Shown here piece after piece: positions 1-9,924 of a stretch of 64,000 nucleotides of DNA. Position 1 is the stretch's first letter; every line of letters begins with the position of its first letter. Source of the DNA: Pseudomonas sp. HMWF021 (GTDB taxonomy: Bacteria; Pseudomonadota; Gammaproteobacteria; Pseudomonadales; Pseudomonadaceae); assembly GCF_003061005.1 (NCBI RefSeq), contig NZ_QAIK01000027.1, forward strand, positions 94,714-158,713, given 5' to 3'. The notes beneath the pieces are model-generated. The model saw only the letters and a program-made list of their open reading frames with translations, ran no database searches and was not told the origin of the DNA. Made by a program: the position numbers and the translations under genes.

Positions 1-928
1 CCTGCAACTTGCCGAACGCCGCCTCACGGGTCATGCCGCCACCGGACAACACACCCACGCCACGCAAGCGGCTGCCGGCCTCGTAAACATCCAGCTCGAC
101 CCCGCCTTCATGGCACTGCGTGACCGCGACCACGACAACACCGTTATCCCGGGCACGGCCGAGGCTCGCGAGGAACTCGGGATTGTCGCTTGGCCCGGTG
201 CCGCTGCCGTAACACTCCAGCACCAGGCCCTGAATGCCACCGTCGAGCAGACCGTCGACAATTTCGGCGCTGATACCGGGGAACAGTGGCAACACCGCGA
301 CATTCGCCAGTTGCCTGGACTGTTTGTAGTTCAACGCTGCAGGAATCGACGTGGCTTTCACGCCGCCGCCCTGACGCGCCAGGCGCTTGAACGGATGACG
401 GCCGAAGCTGCGCACTTTCGCGCAACGGGTCGGATCCAGCAGCTCGCCGTGGAAGTACAGGTGCACGCCCGGCGCCAGACCTTGGCCGAGGGCGACCAGC
501 GCACCGCCGAGGTTTTCCCAGGCATCGCTGTCAGTCACGCCGGCCGGCAGCATTGAACCGGTGAAGCACACTCGCGCGCTCAGTCCGAGTAGCTGGAAGC
601 TCATCGCCGCCGCACTGTAGGCCAAGGTGTCGGTGCCGTGCAGGATCAGCACGCTGTCGCAGCCTTGCACGTCCACGGCGTCGACCACTGCTTCACGCAA
701 TTGCTGCCAATAGGCCGGGGTCATGTTGGCGCTGTCGATCAGCGGCGCCATTTCCCGGAAGCGCCACTGCGGCACCACCAGCTCGGGCTGGCTGTGCAGG
801 TAGTCGCGCATGCGGACTTCGAAACCGGACGCCGGGGCCAGGCCATTGGCGCTGGCCTGCATGCCGATGGTGCCACCGGTGTAGAGCACCATGACGTGTT
901 GGGCGGCGGGGAAGGAATTGGCAATCAT
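1..928 (-). CDS. ansA: L-asparaginase, cytoplasmic type I (C-terminus beyond window)
   Basis: Hydrolyses L-asparagine to aspartate and ammonia. The reading frame starts at the ATG at 928 (MIANSFPAA) and stays open to position 1, so about 309 residues are visible and the C-terminus is missing. The N-terminal TGGTIG motif (residues 17-22) carries the first catalytic Thr, and HGTDT (97-101) carries the second Thr-Asp pair of the asparaginase family. There is no signal peptide, which fits the cytosolic form. The next gene upstream is an amino-acid symporter and the one after it aspartate ammonia-lyase, so asparagine to aspartate to fumarate could be served by neighbouring genes. The paralogue name ansA is less certain than the family. 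Confidence 0.88.
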   Translation of the reverse strand, partial: MIANSFPAAQHVMVLYTGGTIGMQASANGLAPASGFEVRMRDYLHSQPELVVPQWRFREMAPLIDSANMTPAYWQQLREAVVDAVDVQGCDSVLILHGTDTLAYSAAAMSFQLLGLSARVCFTGSMLPAGVTDSDAWENLGGALVALGQGLAPGVHLYFHGELLDPTRCAKVRSFGRHPFKRLARQGGGVKATSIPAALNYKQSRQLANVAVLPLFPGISAEIVDGLLDGGIQGLVLECYGSGTGPSDNPEFLASLGRARDNGVVVVAVTQCHEGGVELDVYEAGSRLRGVGVLSGGGMTREAAFGKLQ

Positions 929-953
929 CTGAGGTCTCCACAAGAGATGACAT

Positions 954-1044
954 TGTAGGAGTGAGCCTGCTCGCGATGGCGGTTCATCATTCAGCATTGA
1001 TGTTGGCCGAAAGACAGCTATCGCGAGCAGGCTCGCTCCCACAG
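954..1044. repeat. REP-type inverted pair, GAGCCTGCTCGCGA family
   Basis: Two near-complementary arms (about 955-977 and 1018-1043), reading TGTAGGAGTGAGCCTGCTCG and its inverse ending in CTCCCACA, enclose about 40 nt. This matches fluorescens-group REP doublets. It lies between the asparaginase start and the symporter stop. Copies of the same family are at 8454, 11632 and 17096. Confidence 0.85.
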
Positions 1045-1097
1045 GTATTGCATCACAATAACTGACGGGCGCTGGGGATGCGCCCGTCATTCACCTG

Positions 1098-2543
1098 TCA
1101 GCGTTGCGCTGCAGGGACGCCTTGCGGCTCGACTTCAGCCTTGCCAGCGGCAGGCGCCTCGGTCGGCCAGGCCTTCAGGTCCAGATCCAGATCGGCAAAT
1201 TTGCTGGAGTCGAACACTGGCTGCTTGATGCCGGCGCGGCGCTGCTCGTCGTAGTCGCGCAGCACGCGCATGCCGACCTTGAACAGCATGGCCAGGGCGA
1301 TCAGGTTGACGAAGGCCAGGCAGGTCATGGTGATGTCGGCGAAGGCGAACACGGTCGAGAGGTCCTGCATCGAGCCCCACACCACTAGCGCCAGAACCAG
1401 ACCGCGGAAAATCATCAGCACAGCGCGGTTGCGGCTGAGGAACTGCAGGCTGTTTTCGCCCAGGTAGTAGTTGTAGAGGATGCAAGTGAAGACGAACAGC
1501 GACAGCGCGACGCTGACGAAGATACGGCCCCAGTCACCGACCACGGCGGCGAGCGAGTTCTGGGTCAGGACGATGCCGTCACCTTCGAAGCCCGGGGTGT
1601 AGAAGCCCGACAACAGGATCAGCAGCGCGGTGCAGGTGCAGATCACGAAGGTGTCGAGGAACACGCTGAAGGCCTGAACCACGCCTTGCGCGCCCGGGTG
1701 CTTCACGGAAGCCACGGCGGCGACGTTCGGCGCACTGCCCAGGCCCGCTTCGTTGGCGAACACGCCACGCTTCACGCCCATGACGATGGCGCTGCCGAGC
1801 AGGCCGCCGAAGGCCGGGTCGAGGCCGAAGGCGCTCTTGAAGATGGTTTCCAGCATCGCTGGTACGTGTTCGATCTGGGTGCCGATCACGTACAGGGTCA
1901 CGCCGATATAGGCCAGGGTCTTGACCGGAACCAGCAGGTCGGACACAGCCGCAATGCGCTTGATGCCGCCGATGAAGGTGATGGCCAGCAGCACCGCCAG
2001 GACGATCCCGGTGTTGCGCGGGTCGAAGGCAAAGGCGTTTTGCAGCGAGTGGGTCACGGTGTAGGACTGCAGGCCGATGAAGGCGAAGCCGTAGGTCACC
2101 AGCAGCAGGATCGAAAACACCACGGCCATGCCTTTGAGCTTCAGGCCGTGCTGGATGTAGTAGGCCGGGCCGCCACGGTACAGACCGTCACCGTCGGCGC
2201 GCTTGTAGACCTGAGCCAGGGTGCATTCGAAGAAGCTGCTGGACATGCCGACCAGTGCGGTCACCCACATCCAGAACACCGCACCCGGCCCACCGAGGGT
2301 CACGGCGATGCCGACACCGGCGATGTTGCCTGCGCCGACACGGCCGGCGAGGCTGAGCATCAGGGCCTGGAACGAGCTGAGTTGCCCGCCGCTGCTTTTC
2401 AGGCTGTCGCGGAACACCGCGAACATGTGGAAGAAGTGGCGCAATTGAACGAAACGCGAGCGAATCGTGAAGTAGCTACCGAGCCCGACAATGAGCACGA
2501 TCAGTACTTTCCCTGAGAGGAAGTCGTTGATGACTTCGAGCAT
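1098..2543 (-). CDS. Sodium:alanine symporter family (AGCS) amino-acid carrier
   Basis: Predicted inner-membrane symporter importing alanine/glycine-type amino acids with sodium. The 481-residue product is strongly hydrophobic with about ten membrane segments. It shows typical AGCS sequence: an early QALMLSLAGRVGAGNIAGV-type segment, GGPGAVFWMWVTALVGM, and GVKRGVFANEAGLGSAPNVAA in the middle. The length equals the family norm (about 450-490). The C-terminal 40 residues are a charged, Ala/Pro-rich cytoplasmic tail. It sits between asparaginase and aspartase on the same strand, suggesting a local amino-acid uptake and deamination theme, but REP elements separate the genes and an operon is not shown. 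Exact substrate is unknown. Confidence 0.88.
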   Translation of the reverse strand: MLEVINDFLSGKVLIVLIVGLGSYFTIRSRFVQLRHFFHMFAVFRDSLKSSGGQLSSFQALMLSLAGRVGAGNIAGVGIAVTLGGPGAVFWMWVTALVGMSSSFFECTLAQVYKRADGDGLYRGGPAYYIQHGLKLKGMAVVFSILLLVTYGFAFIGLQSYTVTHSLQNAFAFDPRNTGIVLAVLLAITFIGGIKRIAAVSDLLVPVKTLAYIGVTLYVIGTQIEHVPAMLETIFKSAFGLDPAFGGLLGSAIVMGVKRGVFANEAGLGSAPNVAAVASVKHPGAQGVVQAFSVFLDTFVICTCTALLILLSGFYTPGFEGDGIVLTQNSLAAVVGDWGRIFVSVALSLFVFTCILYNYYLGENSLQFLSRNRAVLMIFRGLVLALVVWGSMQDLSTVFAFADITMTCLAFVNLIALAMLFKVGMRVLRDYDEQRRAGIKQPVFDSSKFADLDLDLKAWPTEAPAAGKAEVEPQGVPAAQR

Positions 2544-2810
2544 GGATTTTTCCTCGCTGTTTTTTGTGTAAGCAAATGCTGGATGTTCAGAAACATCGCG
2601 TTACACCGGTTTGCGCACGGCACAACAGGTGAGGCGAGGGTTTCGTCCCGGTCCATTTCGCGGGTTTGTTATTAGTTCGGGTTTCGCATGGGTTATGGCC
2701 TCGTTACCGACGACCGCTCACGCGAAGAGGGGCGGCACTATACCGATCAGTGCGGCGCCCGTCTGCACGCTCGTGGTGCAAGCGACGAAACGAGGGTGCT
2801 GCAAGATCAA

Positions 2811-2881
2811 AAGATCGCAGCCTTCGGCAGCTCCTACAGGTACACGTCGTTCATGCAGGAGCTGCCGAAGGCTGCGATCTT
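2811..2881. repeat. REP-type inverted pair, GATCGCAGCCTTCGGCAGC family
   Basis: The left arm AAGATCGCAGCCTTCGGCAG and right arm CTGCCGAAGGCTGCGATCTT are perfect complements around a short spacer. This is a second REP family; further copies lie at 5559, 12881, 20087 and 25391. Confidence 0.87.
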
Positions 2882-2930
2882 GGCGGTATCAAATACATAA
2901 AACATTTAACGTCCTGCCCGCAAAGAAGTT

Positions 2931-2964
2931 AAAAAAAAGGGCTTGGGGACTGATCCCCAAGCCC
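2931..2964 (-). terminator. Rho-independent terminator of aspA
   Basis: Read on the minus strand, an 11-bp perfect stem (GGGCTTGGGGA with TCCCCAAGCCC, 2939-2949 and 2954-2964) with a 4-nt loop is followed by eight T. It lies about 65 nt past the aspA stop codon. Confidence 0.9.
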
Positions 2965-3027
2965 TCAAAAGGTGAGAGGTGTCTAGTCCCTCGACCTGGT
3001 GAGCGGTGCTGCAAGTAACGCGTCGGC

Positions 3028-4464
<1,437 letters not shown>

Positions 4465-4632
4465 CTCGATATGGACCCGGTCTGTGCCGGAACGCTGCGA
4501 ATGCTAGGCTTCTGGGATTTTTTGGGCCAATGCTGTTAAACACTGGCCTATGCACATTCGGCATAATGCCCGTGTGACGCCGCGTGCGCGGCAGACGTGT
4601 GACCTGTTTTGGTGCGTGTCCGGGAGGACGTG

Positions 4633-5541
4633 ATGAATCTGGAAAGCAAATGGCTCGAGGACTTCAGTGCCCTGGCCGCCACCCGCAGCTTCTCGCAGGC
4701 GGCCGAACGGCGCTTCGTGACCCAACCGGCCTTCAGTCGGCGAATCCGCAGCCTGGAAGCGGCGCTGGGCCTTACCTTGGTCAACCGTTCGCGCACGCCG
4801 ATTGAACTGACGGCAGCCGGGCAACTGTTTCTGGTGACCGCGCGCACCGTGGTCGAACAGCTCGGCGAAGTGCTGCGGCATCTGCATCACCTGGAAGGCG
4901 GGCAGGGTGAAGTGATGCAAGTCGCCGCCGCGCACTCGCTGGCGCTGGGTTTCTTCCCGCGCTGGATCGCACAACTGCGCAATGAAGGGCTGAACATCGC
5001 CACGCGGCTGGTGGCGACCAACGTCGGCGACGCGGTGCACGCGCTGCGCGAAGGCGGCTGCGACCTGATGCTGGCGTTCTACGATCCGGACGCGGCGATG
5101 CAGATGGACCCGGAAATCTTCCCCTCGCTGCACCTGGGTCAGACCGAAATGCTTCCGGTGTGCGCGGCGGATGCCGATGGCAAGCCGTTGTTCGATCTGG
5201 AGGGCGAGGCCAGCGTGCCATTGCTGGCCTATAGCGCCGGTGCGTTTCTCGGGCGCTCGGTGAATGGTTTGTTGCGTCAGCGTCAGCTGCGCTTCACCAC
5301 CATCTATGAAACTGCCATGGCCGACAGCCTTAAAAGCATGGCCCTGGAAGGCCTCGGCATCGCCTGGGTACCGCAACTGAGCGTGCGCGCCGAACTGGCC
5401 CGTGGCGAACTGGTGGTCTGCGGCGGCCCGCAATGGCACGTGCCGCTGGAGATTCGCCTGTACCGCTGCGCACTGGTGCGCAAGGCCAACGTGCGGTTGC
5501 TGTGGCGCAAGCTTGAAGGTGGCGCTGCACAGGCTTCCTGA
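4633..5541 (+). CDS. LysR-type transcriptional regulator, HypT/YjiE-like
   Basis: DNA-binding regulator of 302 residues. The ATG at 4633 is preceded by GGGAGG at 5-nt spacing, which favours it over the upstream in-frame GTG at 4609. The N-terminal winged helix-turn-helix (residues about 5-62: FSQAAERRFVTQPAFSRRIR, then LEAALG) is followed by a LysR substrate-binding domain starting at about 90 (VAAAHSLALGFFPRWI). The pattern FSQAA-QPAFSRRIR with AAAHSLxLG matches E. coli HypT (YjiE), the hypochlorite-responsive LysR protein, better than catabolic LysR members. Whether it senses oxidants or regulates the divergent aspA is not shown by the sequence. Confidence 0.82.
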   Translation: MNLESKWLEDFSALAATRSFSQAAERRFVTQPAFSRRIRSLEAALGLTLVNRSRTPIELTAAGQLFLVTARTVVEQLGEVLRHLHHLEGGQGEVMQVAAAHSLALGFFPRWIAQLRNEGLNIATRLVATNVGDAVHALREGGCDLMLAFYDPDAAMQMDPEIFPSLHLGQTEMLPVCAADADGKPLFDLEGEASVPLLAYSAGAFLGRSVNGLLRQRQLRFTTIYETAMADSLKSMALEGLGIAWVPQLSVRAELARGELVVCGGPQWHVPLEIRLYRCALVRKANVRLLWRKLEGGAAQAS

Positions 5542-5558
5542 GTGACGGGGTCTGTGGG

Positions 5559-5636
5559 AAAAGATCGCAGCCTTCGGCAGCTCCTACAGGTTGAAATGCG
5601 TTGCCCTGTAGGAGCTGCCGAAGGCTGCGATCTTTT
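5559..5636. repeat. REP-type inverted pair, GATCGCAGCCTTCGGCAGC family
   Basis: Arms AAAAGATCGCAGCCTTCGGC and its perfect complement flank a roughly 20-nt spacer, immediately after the LysR gene and before the purE promoter region. Confidence 0.87.
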
Positions 5637-5730
5637 GATCTTTTTCGCTGACCTTCAGGTCAATAAAACCGGGCCTTTCGCTGATTTGACAGATGGTCGT
5701 TTCGGGGGCTGTTTATTGGCTTCTTTGCGG

Positions 5731-5820
5731 TATACTGCGCGGCCTTCGGCCGGTACGTCCGGCCATTTTTCGTACAATCAAGCCACGCAATCCTGCGTGG
5801 CTTGTTGTTTTTGACGCGCC
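5731..5820 (+). promoter_or_regulatory. purE promoter -10 and hairpin-rich leader
   Basis: TATACT at 5731-5736, preceded by TTTGCGG, is a good -10; the -35 is weak. The leader then holds two terminator-like hairpins in series: GGCCGG-TACGT-CCGGCC (5748-5764) followed by ATTTTT, and a perfect 10-bp stem (5780-5789 with 5794-5803, loop ATCC) followed by a T-rich GTTGTTTTT. Both lie before the purE start, so transcription must pass them. This suggests attenuation or a processed leader; no known riboswitch was recognised. Confidence 0.55.
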
Positions 5821-5850
5821 TGCGGGCGCCCAGAGAGAAGAGGCGCGACG

Positions 5851-6342
5851 ATGAGTGCACTGGTTGGCGTGATCATGGGCTCCAAGTCCGATTGGTCCAC
5901 CCTTAGCCACACCGCCGATATGCTGGAAAAGCTCGGCATCCCGTACGAGGTCAAGGTGGTTTCTGCCCACCGCACCCCGGATTTGCTGTTCCAGTACGCC
6001 GAAGAGGCTGAGGGCCGTGGCATCGAGGTGATCATCGCCGGTGCCGGTGGCGCAGCCCACCTGCCAGGCATGTGTGCGGCCAAGACCCACCTGCCGGTAC
6101 TGGGCGTTCCGGTGCAGTCGTCGATGCTCTCGGGCGTCGATTCGCTGCTGTCGATCGTGCAGATGCCGGCGGGCATCCCGGTTGCCACCCTGGCCATCGG
6201 CAAGGCCGGCGCGATCAACGCCGCGCTGCTCTCGGCGAGCATCCTTGGCGCCAAGCATCCACAGTTCCACGCGGTACTGAAAACCTTCCGTGCCGAGCAG
6301 ACAGACAGCGTCCTGGACAATCCAGACCCACGTATTGCCTGA
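5851..6342 (+). CDS. purE: N5-carboxyaminoimidazole ribonucleotide mutase
   Basis: Interconverts N5-CAIR and CAIR in de novo purine synthesis, working with PurK. The 163-residue product has the class I PurE core: [10 protein letters not shown] at the N-terminus (phosphate-binding Ser/Asp), the VSAHRTPD motif at about residues 42-49, and [12 protein letters not shown] in the middle. Length equals bacterial PurE. A purine-rich stretch (AGAGAAGAGG) precedes the ATG. It ends 10 nt before purK, so the two form an operon behind the hairpin-rich leader. Confidence 0.96.
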   Translation: MSALVGVIMGSKSDWSTLSHTADMLEKLGIPYEVKVVSAHRTPDLLFQYAEEAEGRGIEVIIAGAGGAAHLPGMCAAKTHLPVLGVPVQSSMLSGVDSLLSIVQMPAGIPVATLAIGKAGAINAALLSASILGAKHPQFHAVLKTFRAEQTDSVLDNPDPRIA

Positions 6343-6352
6343 GGTTGTTGAG

Positions 6353-7435
6353 ATGAAGATCGGTGTAATCGGTGGCGGCCAGTTGGGCCGCATGTTGGCG
6401 CTGGCGGGCACTCCGCTGGGCATGAACTTCGCTTTCCTCGACCCTGCCCCGGACGCTTGCGCCGCTGCGCTGGGCGAACACCTGCGGGCCGATTACGGCG
6501 ATCAGGATCACCTGCGGCAACTGGCCGATGAAGTCGATCTGGTGACCTTCGAGTTCGAAAGCGTCCCGGCCGAAACCGTGGCGTTTCTCTCGCAATTCGT
6601 CCCGGTGTATCCGAGCGCCGAAGCCCTGCGCATCGCTCGCGATCGCTGGTTCGAGAAGAGCATGTTCAAGGACCTGGGCATCCCGACCCCGGCCTTCGCC
6701 GACATTCAGTCGCAAGCCGACCTGGATGCCGCTGTGGCTGCCATCGGTCTGCCGGCCGTGCTGAAAACCCGCACCCTGGGTTACGACGGCAAGGGCCAGA
6801 AAGTCCTGCGCAAACCGGAAGACGTGGTCGGTACGTTCGCCGAGCTGGGCAGCGTTGCCTGCCTGCTGGAAGGCTTCGTGCCGTTCACCGGCGAAGTTTC
6901 GCTGATCGCCGTGCGTGCCCGCGATGGCGAAACGAAGTTCTATCCGCTGGTGCACAACACCCACGACAGCGGCATCCTCAAGCTGTCGGTTGCCAGCACT
7001 GATCACCCGCTGCAGGCGTTGGCTGAAGACTACTCCAGCCGCGTGCTCAAGCAGCTCGACTATGTCGGCGTGATGGCGTTCGAGTTCTTTGAAGTCGACG
7101 GTGGCCTCAAGGCCAACGAGATCGCCCCGCGCGTGCACAACTCCGGGCACTGGACCACCGAAGGCGCCGAGTGCAGCCAGTTCGAAAACCATCTGCGCGC
7201 CGTTGCCGGCCTGCCGCTGGGTTCGACCGCCAAGGTCGGCGAGAGCGCGATGCTCAACTTCATCGGCGCAGTTCCGCCGGTAGAGAAAGTCATCGCCATC
7301 GAAGATTGCCATCTGCACCACTACGGCAAAGCCTTCAAGGCCGGACGCAAGGTCGGTCACGCCAACCTGCGCTGCGCCGACATGGCTACGCTTCAGGCGC
7401 AGATCGTCAAGGTCGAAGCGCTGATCGCCGAGTAA
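6353..7435 (+). CDS. purK: N5-carboxyaminoimidazole ribonucleotide synthase
   Basis: ATP-dependent carboxylation of AIR to N5-CAIR, the step before PurE. The ATG at 6353 gives 360 residues beginning MKIGVIGGGQLGRML, the normal PurK N-terminus; a longer upstream frame overlaps purE and is not used. ATP-grasp features are seen: PAVLKTRTLGYDGKGQ in the centre, GEVSLIAVRA, and NEIAPRVHNSGHWT near residues 255-270, which is characteristic of PurK. The start lies 10 nt after the purE stop with GAGGTTGTTGAG as ribosome site. Confidence 0.96.
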   Translation: MKIGVIGGGQLGRMLALAGTPLGMNFAFLDPAPDACAAALGEHLRADYGDQDHLRQLADEVDLVTFEFESVPAETVAFLSQFVPVYPSAEALRIARDRWFEKSMFKDLGIPTPAFADIQSQADLDAAVAAIGLPAVLKTRTLGYDGKGQKVLRKPEDVVGTFAELGSVACLLEGFVPFTGEVSLIAVRARDGETKFYPLVHNTHDSGILKLSVASTDHPLQALAEDYSSRVLKQLDYVGVMAFEFFEVDGGLKANEIAPRVHNSGHWTTEGAECSQFENHLRAVAGLPLGSTAKVGESAMLNFIGAVPPVEKVIAIEDCHLHHYGKAFKAGRKVGHANLRCADMATLQAQIVKVEALIAE

Positions 7436-7457
7436 ACAGTTTCATCTGGCAACGGCG

Positions 7458-7484
7458 GAACCTTCGGGAGTCGTCGTTCTCTCA
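7458..7484 (+). promoter_or_regulatory. Candidate AlgU (sigma-22/sigma-E type) promoter
   Basis: GAACCT (7458-7463), a 16-nt spacer and TCTCA (7480-7484) match the AlgU consensus GAACTT-N16/17-TCTGA at nine of eleven positions. The downstream gene belongs to a stress-induced membrane family. A perfect 8-bp inverted repeat TGCCAAAG/CTTTGGCA (7493-7500, 7511-7518) lies in the untranslated leader. Confidence 0.5.
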
Positions 7485-7549
7485 TGGCAGGATGCCAAAG
7501 TCTGACTAGGCTTTGGCATATCTACTATTGAGCGTCAGAGGAAAATGCC

Positions 7550-7795
7550 ATGGGAATTATCGGAACCATCTTTATCGGCTTGATCGTCGGCCTGCTGGCA
7601 CGCTTCCTCAAACCGGGCGATGACAGCATGGGCTGGATCATGACCATCCTGCTCGGTATCGGCGGTTCGCTGGCGGCCACTTATGGCGGCCAGGCCCTGG
7701 GTATCTATCAGGCGGGTCAGGGTGCGGGCTTCATCGGTGCACTGGTCGGCGCGATCGTGCTGCTGGTGATCTACGGCCTGATCAAAAAGAACTGA
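7550..7795 (+). CDS. GlsB/YeaQ/YmgE-family stress response membrane protein
   Basis: Small inner-membrane protein of 81 residues with three hydrophobic segments (about 2-17, 28-46, 57-77) rich in glycine, and GMGWIMTILLGIGGS-like sequence (here DSMGWIMTILLGIGGS) typical of the transglycosylase-associated/YeaQ family (PF04226). The molecular function of the family is not known; members are commonly induced by stress. AGAGG precedes the ATG. A candidate AlgU promoter about 65 nt upstream supports envelope-stress control. It is a single-gene unit between purK and the DUF3299 gene. Confidence 0.88.
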   Translation: MGIIGTIFIGLIVGLLARFLKPGDDSMGWIMTILLGIGGSLAATYGGQALGIYQAGQGAGFIGALVGAIVLLVIYGLIKKN

Positions 7796-7897
7796 TCCAG
7801 GCGACCAGGCCCTCTCTGCCATTGCGGCGGGGAGGGCTAGAATGCTCGGCGATTCAAACTCCTTCCTTCATCCGAGCACCTTTTACCGAGCACCTTC

Positions 7898-8434
7898 ATG
7901 CGCCGTCTTTTGTTGACTCTCCTTTTGCTGGGCAGCGGTCTGGCTCACGCCGGCGAACTGCCGGAAACCGACTGGCTCGAGCTGATGCCCAAGTCGGACC
8001 AGAAAGCCCTCGAGGCCATGCCCGAAATCGACCACAACTCCCCGGAAGCCACCGGCACTTTCACCGAGAAGGGCGGGATGAAACAGGCCAAGGGCCTGCC
8101 GGCGGTGATGTATTCGACCAAGACCGTGGCGTCGATGAACGACAAGCACATCCGCATCGGTGGCTATCCGGTGCCGCTGGAGTCCGATGCCAAGGGCCGC
8201 AGCACGCTGTTCTTCCTGGTGCCGTACCCTGGCGCGTGCATCCACGTACCGCCACCGCCACCGAACCAACTGGTGCTGGTGCGTTATCCAAAGGGCTTGA
8301 AGCTGGATGACATCTACACGCCGCTGTGGGTGACCGGCACGCTGAAGATCGAGAAGGTCAGCAATGACCTGGCCGATGCGGCGTATGCGCTGGACGCGGA
8401 CATGGTGCGGGTGGTGCAGGAGTCCGATCTCTAA
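7898..8434 (+). CDS. DUF3299-containing exported protein
   Basis: Protein of 178 residues with a Sec signal peptide (MRRLLLTLLLLGSGLAHA, cleavage probably after AHA). The mature part has the DUF3299 pattern: VRIGGYPVPLE-like segment (HIRIGGYPVPLE), FFLVPYPGACIHVPPPPPNQ, and GTL near the end. Function is unknown; the CIHVPPPP motif is the family hallmark and may bind metal, but that is inference. The conserved Cys lies in this motif. It stands alone, followed by a REP element. Confidence 0.85.
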   Translation: MRRLLLTLLLLGSGLAHAGELPETDWLELMPKSDQKALEAMPEIDHNSPEATGTFTEKGGMKQAKGLPAVMYSTKTVASMNDKHIRIGGYPVPLESDAKGRSTLFFLVPYPGACIHVPPPPPNQLVLVRYPKGLKLDDIYTPLWVTGTLKIEKVSNDLADAAYALDADMVRVVQESDL

Positions 8435-8453
8435 ACACCTGGCGCAGAACCCA

Positions 8454-8542
8454 ATGTGGGAGCGGGCTTGCTCGCGAATGCGGTGTATCAGACAGATTAA
8501 TGTATCTGACACACCGCATTCGCGAGCAAGCCCGCTCCCACA
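8454..8542. repeat. REP-type inverted pair, GGGCTTGCTCGCGAATGCGG variant
   Basis: TGTGGGAGCGGGCTTGCTCG (from 8455) is mirrored by CGAGCAAGCCCGCTCCCACA (to 8542). The complementarity extends inward through the GCGGTGT/ACACCGC and CAGA/TCTG blocks, giving an almost continuous 40-bp stem. It lies between convergent genes and could also end both transcripts. Confidence 0.87.
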
Positions 8543-8561
8543 GTTTGTTTTGCGCCAGGGT

Positions 8562-9461
8562 TTAAAGCGGTTTGCTGCCGACGCTGACACCCATCGTATG
8601 GCTCGCCCCCGAGGCCAGCGTGACCACATCACCCATCACATTCGCCGTCTCGATGCACAGCATGCGCTGCCAGCCATCGTTGTCCATGTCGCTGAACGCG
8701 GCGGCGCGGTCGATCCACGGGTTCCAGATCACGGCGGTGCGTGAACCGCTGGCGCTCAGCACGATACGCCGTTCCCAGGTCGGATCGACGATGCTCAGTT
8801 GCGGCGGAGCGTCAAGGTAGATACGGTCGGTTTCCCCCGCAAATCGCAGTTCACCTTGCTGGCGGTGGGTGTTCCAGTTGTCCAGGGTCTCGATGTAATC
8901 CAGCCCTTCAACACCCTCGACGTGCACGTTGCGCACATCGCTGACCGCGTAATAGGTGTGCAGCGCCTGACTGAGGCTGACGGTTTCGGCACCCCGGTTA
9001 TGGCTGGTCAGGCTGATGTTCAGCTGATCATTCAGGTGCAGGGTCAGGGTCAGGTCGACCTGATGCGGCCAGCCCGGGAATCCGCCTTCGGGATACGGCA
9101 GCCTGAATTCCACCTTGACCCCATGGTCTTCGGCTTCGATACCGCCCAGCTCCCAATCCATCGCCCGGACAAAGCCGTGGGCCTGTGCCGGCTCATCGCT
9201 GACGCGCATCGCTTTGACGCTTTGCGGGTTGCGATCAAAGATGCCAAACCAGGGCCAGCACACCGGTACACCGGCGCGGATGCTCTTACCGGTCTTGAAC
9301 ACAGCCTTGTCGTTGAGCCAGATGATCGGCGGCTGACCGTCGATCTGATAACTGAGGATGTGCGCGCCTTGCTGGGCCACCAGCACTTCGGCCTGACCGT
9401 GGCGGATGCGCCAGCAGTTCAGTTCATCCAGTTTCACGGCTTCAACGTTGGGCGTGTTCAT
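8562..9461 (-). CDS. D-hexose-6-phosphate mutarotase (YeaD-like aldose epimerase family)
   Basis: Cytosolic enzyme of 299 residues expected to interconvert alpha and beta anomers of hexose-6-phosphates. Motifs include GVPVCWPWFG at about residues 64-73, QAHGFVR with the catalytic-type His at about 92-98, and a QALHTYYAVSD segment carrying the second conserved His. These fit the YeaD subgroup of galactose-mutarotase-like proteins rather than GalM. The start MNTPNVEAVKLDEL is the only good ATG. It is followed upstream by a thioesterase on the same strand with a 58-nt gap, which may be one transcript. Confidence 0.88.
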   Translation of the reverse strand: MNTPNVEAVKLDELNCWRIRHGQAEVLVAQQGAHILSYQIDGQPPIIWLNDKAVFKTGKSIRAGVPVCWPWFGIFDRNPQSVKAMRVSDEPAQAHGFVRAMDWELGGIEAEDHGVKVEFRLPYPEGGFPGWPHQVDLTLTLHLNDQLNISLTSHNRGAETVSLSQALHTYYAVSDVRNVHVEGVEGLDYIETLDNWNTHRQQGELRFAGETDRIYLDAPPQLSIVDPTWERRIVLSASGSRTAVIWNPWIDRAAAFSDMDNDGWQRMLCIETANVMGDVVTLASGASHTMGVSVGSKPL

Positions 9462-9519
9462 GGGACAGCTCTCGATCAGACACTTGGGACGACTATCGAC
9501 CGCAAAACCGCGGCAATGT

Positions 9520-9924
9520 TTAACGCGCGCGTGGCGGCACCGAGCGAGTACGACCGCTGCCGTCGATGGCGACGAAGACGAATACCGCTTCGGTCACTTT
9601 ACGCCACTCGCTGGACAGCGGGTCGTCGCTCCACACCTCGACCATCATCTGGATCGAGCTGCGGCCGATTTCCAGGGTCTGGGTATAGAAGGACAATTGC
9701 GCGCCGACCGCGACCGGCACCAGAAAGGCCATGCGGTCGATGGCGACAGTGGCTACGCGACCACCGGCCACGCGGCTGGCCATCGCGGTGCCCGCCAAGT
9801 CCATCTGCGCCACCAGCCAGCCGCCGAAAATATCGCCAAAGCCGTTGGTTTCGCGGGGGAGTGCGGTAATTTGCAGGGCCAGGTCGCCTTGCGGGATCGG
9901 ATCTTCTTGTTCGAGCTCTATCAT
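9520..9924 (-). CDS. Acyl-CoA thioesterase, YciA-like hotdog fold
   Basis: Hydrolyses acyl-CoA thioesters in the cytoplasm. The product is 134 residues, a single hotdog domain. NGFGDIFGGWLVAQMD at residues about 27-42 holds the conserved Asn and the GDIFGGWL/MD helix of YciA-type enzymes, and VATVAIDRMAFLVPV follows as the central strand. The C-terminus ends in a short basic tail (RTRSVPPRAR). Substrate chain length cannot be read from sequence. Confidence 0.88.
   Translation of the reverse strand: MIELEQEDPIPQGDLALQITALPRETNGFGDIFGGWLVAQMDLAGTAMASRVAGGRVATVAIDRMAFLVPVAVGAQLSFYTQTLEIGRSSIQMMVEVWSDDPLSSEWRKVTEAVFVFVAIDGSGRTRSVPPRAR

Larger units (their letters stand above)
2544..3027. other. 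Intergenic region between symporter start and aspA stop
   Basis: This 484-nt gap holds the upstream region of the symporter gene, a REP element (2811-2881) and the aspA terminator (2931-2964). Small open frames on the plus strand here lack ribosome sites and overlap the palindromes, so I call no gene. Confidence 0.7.
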
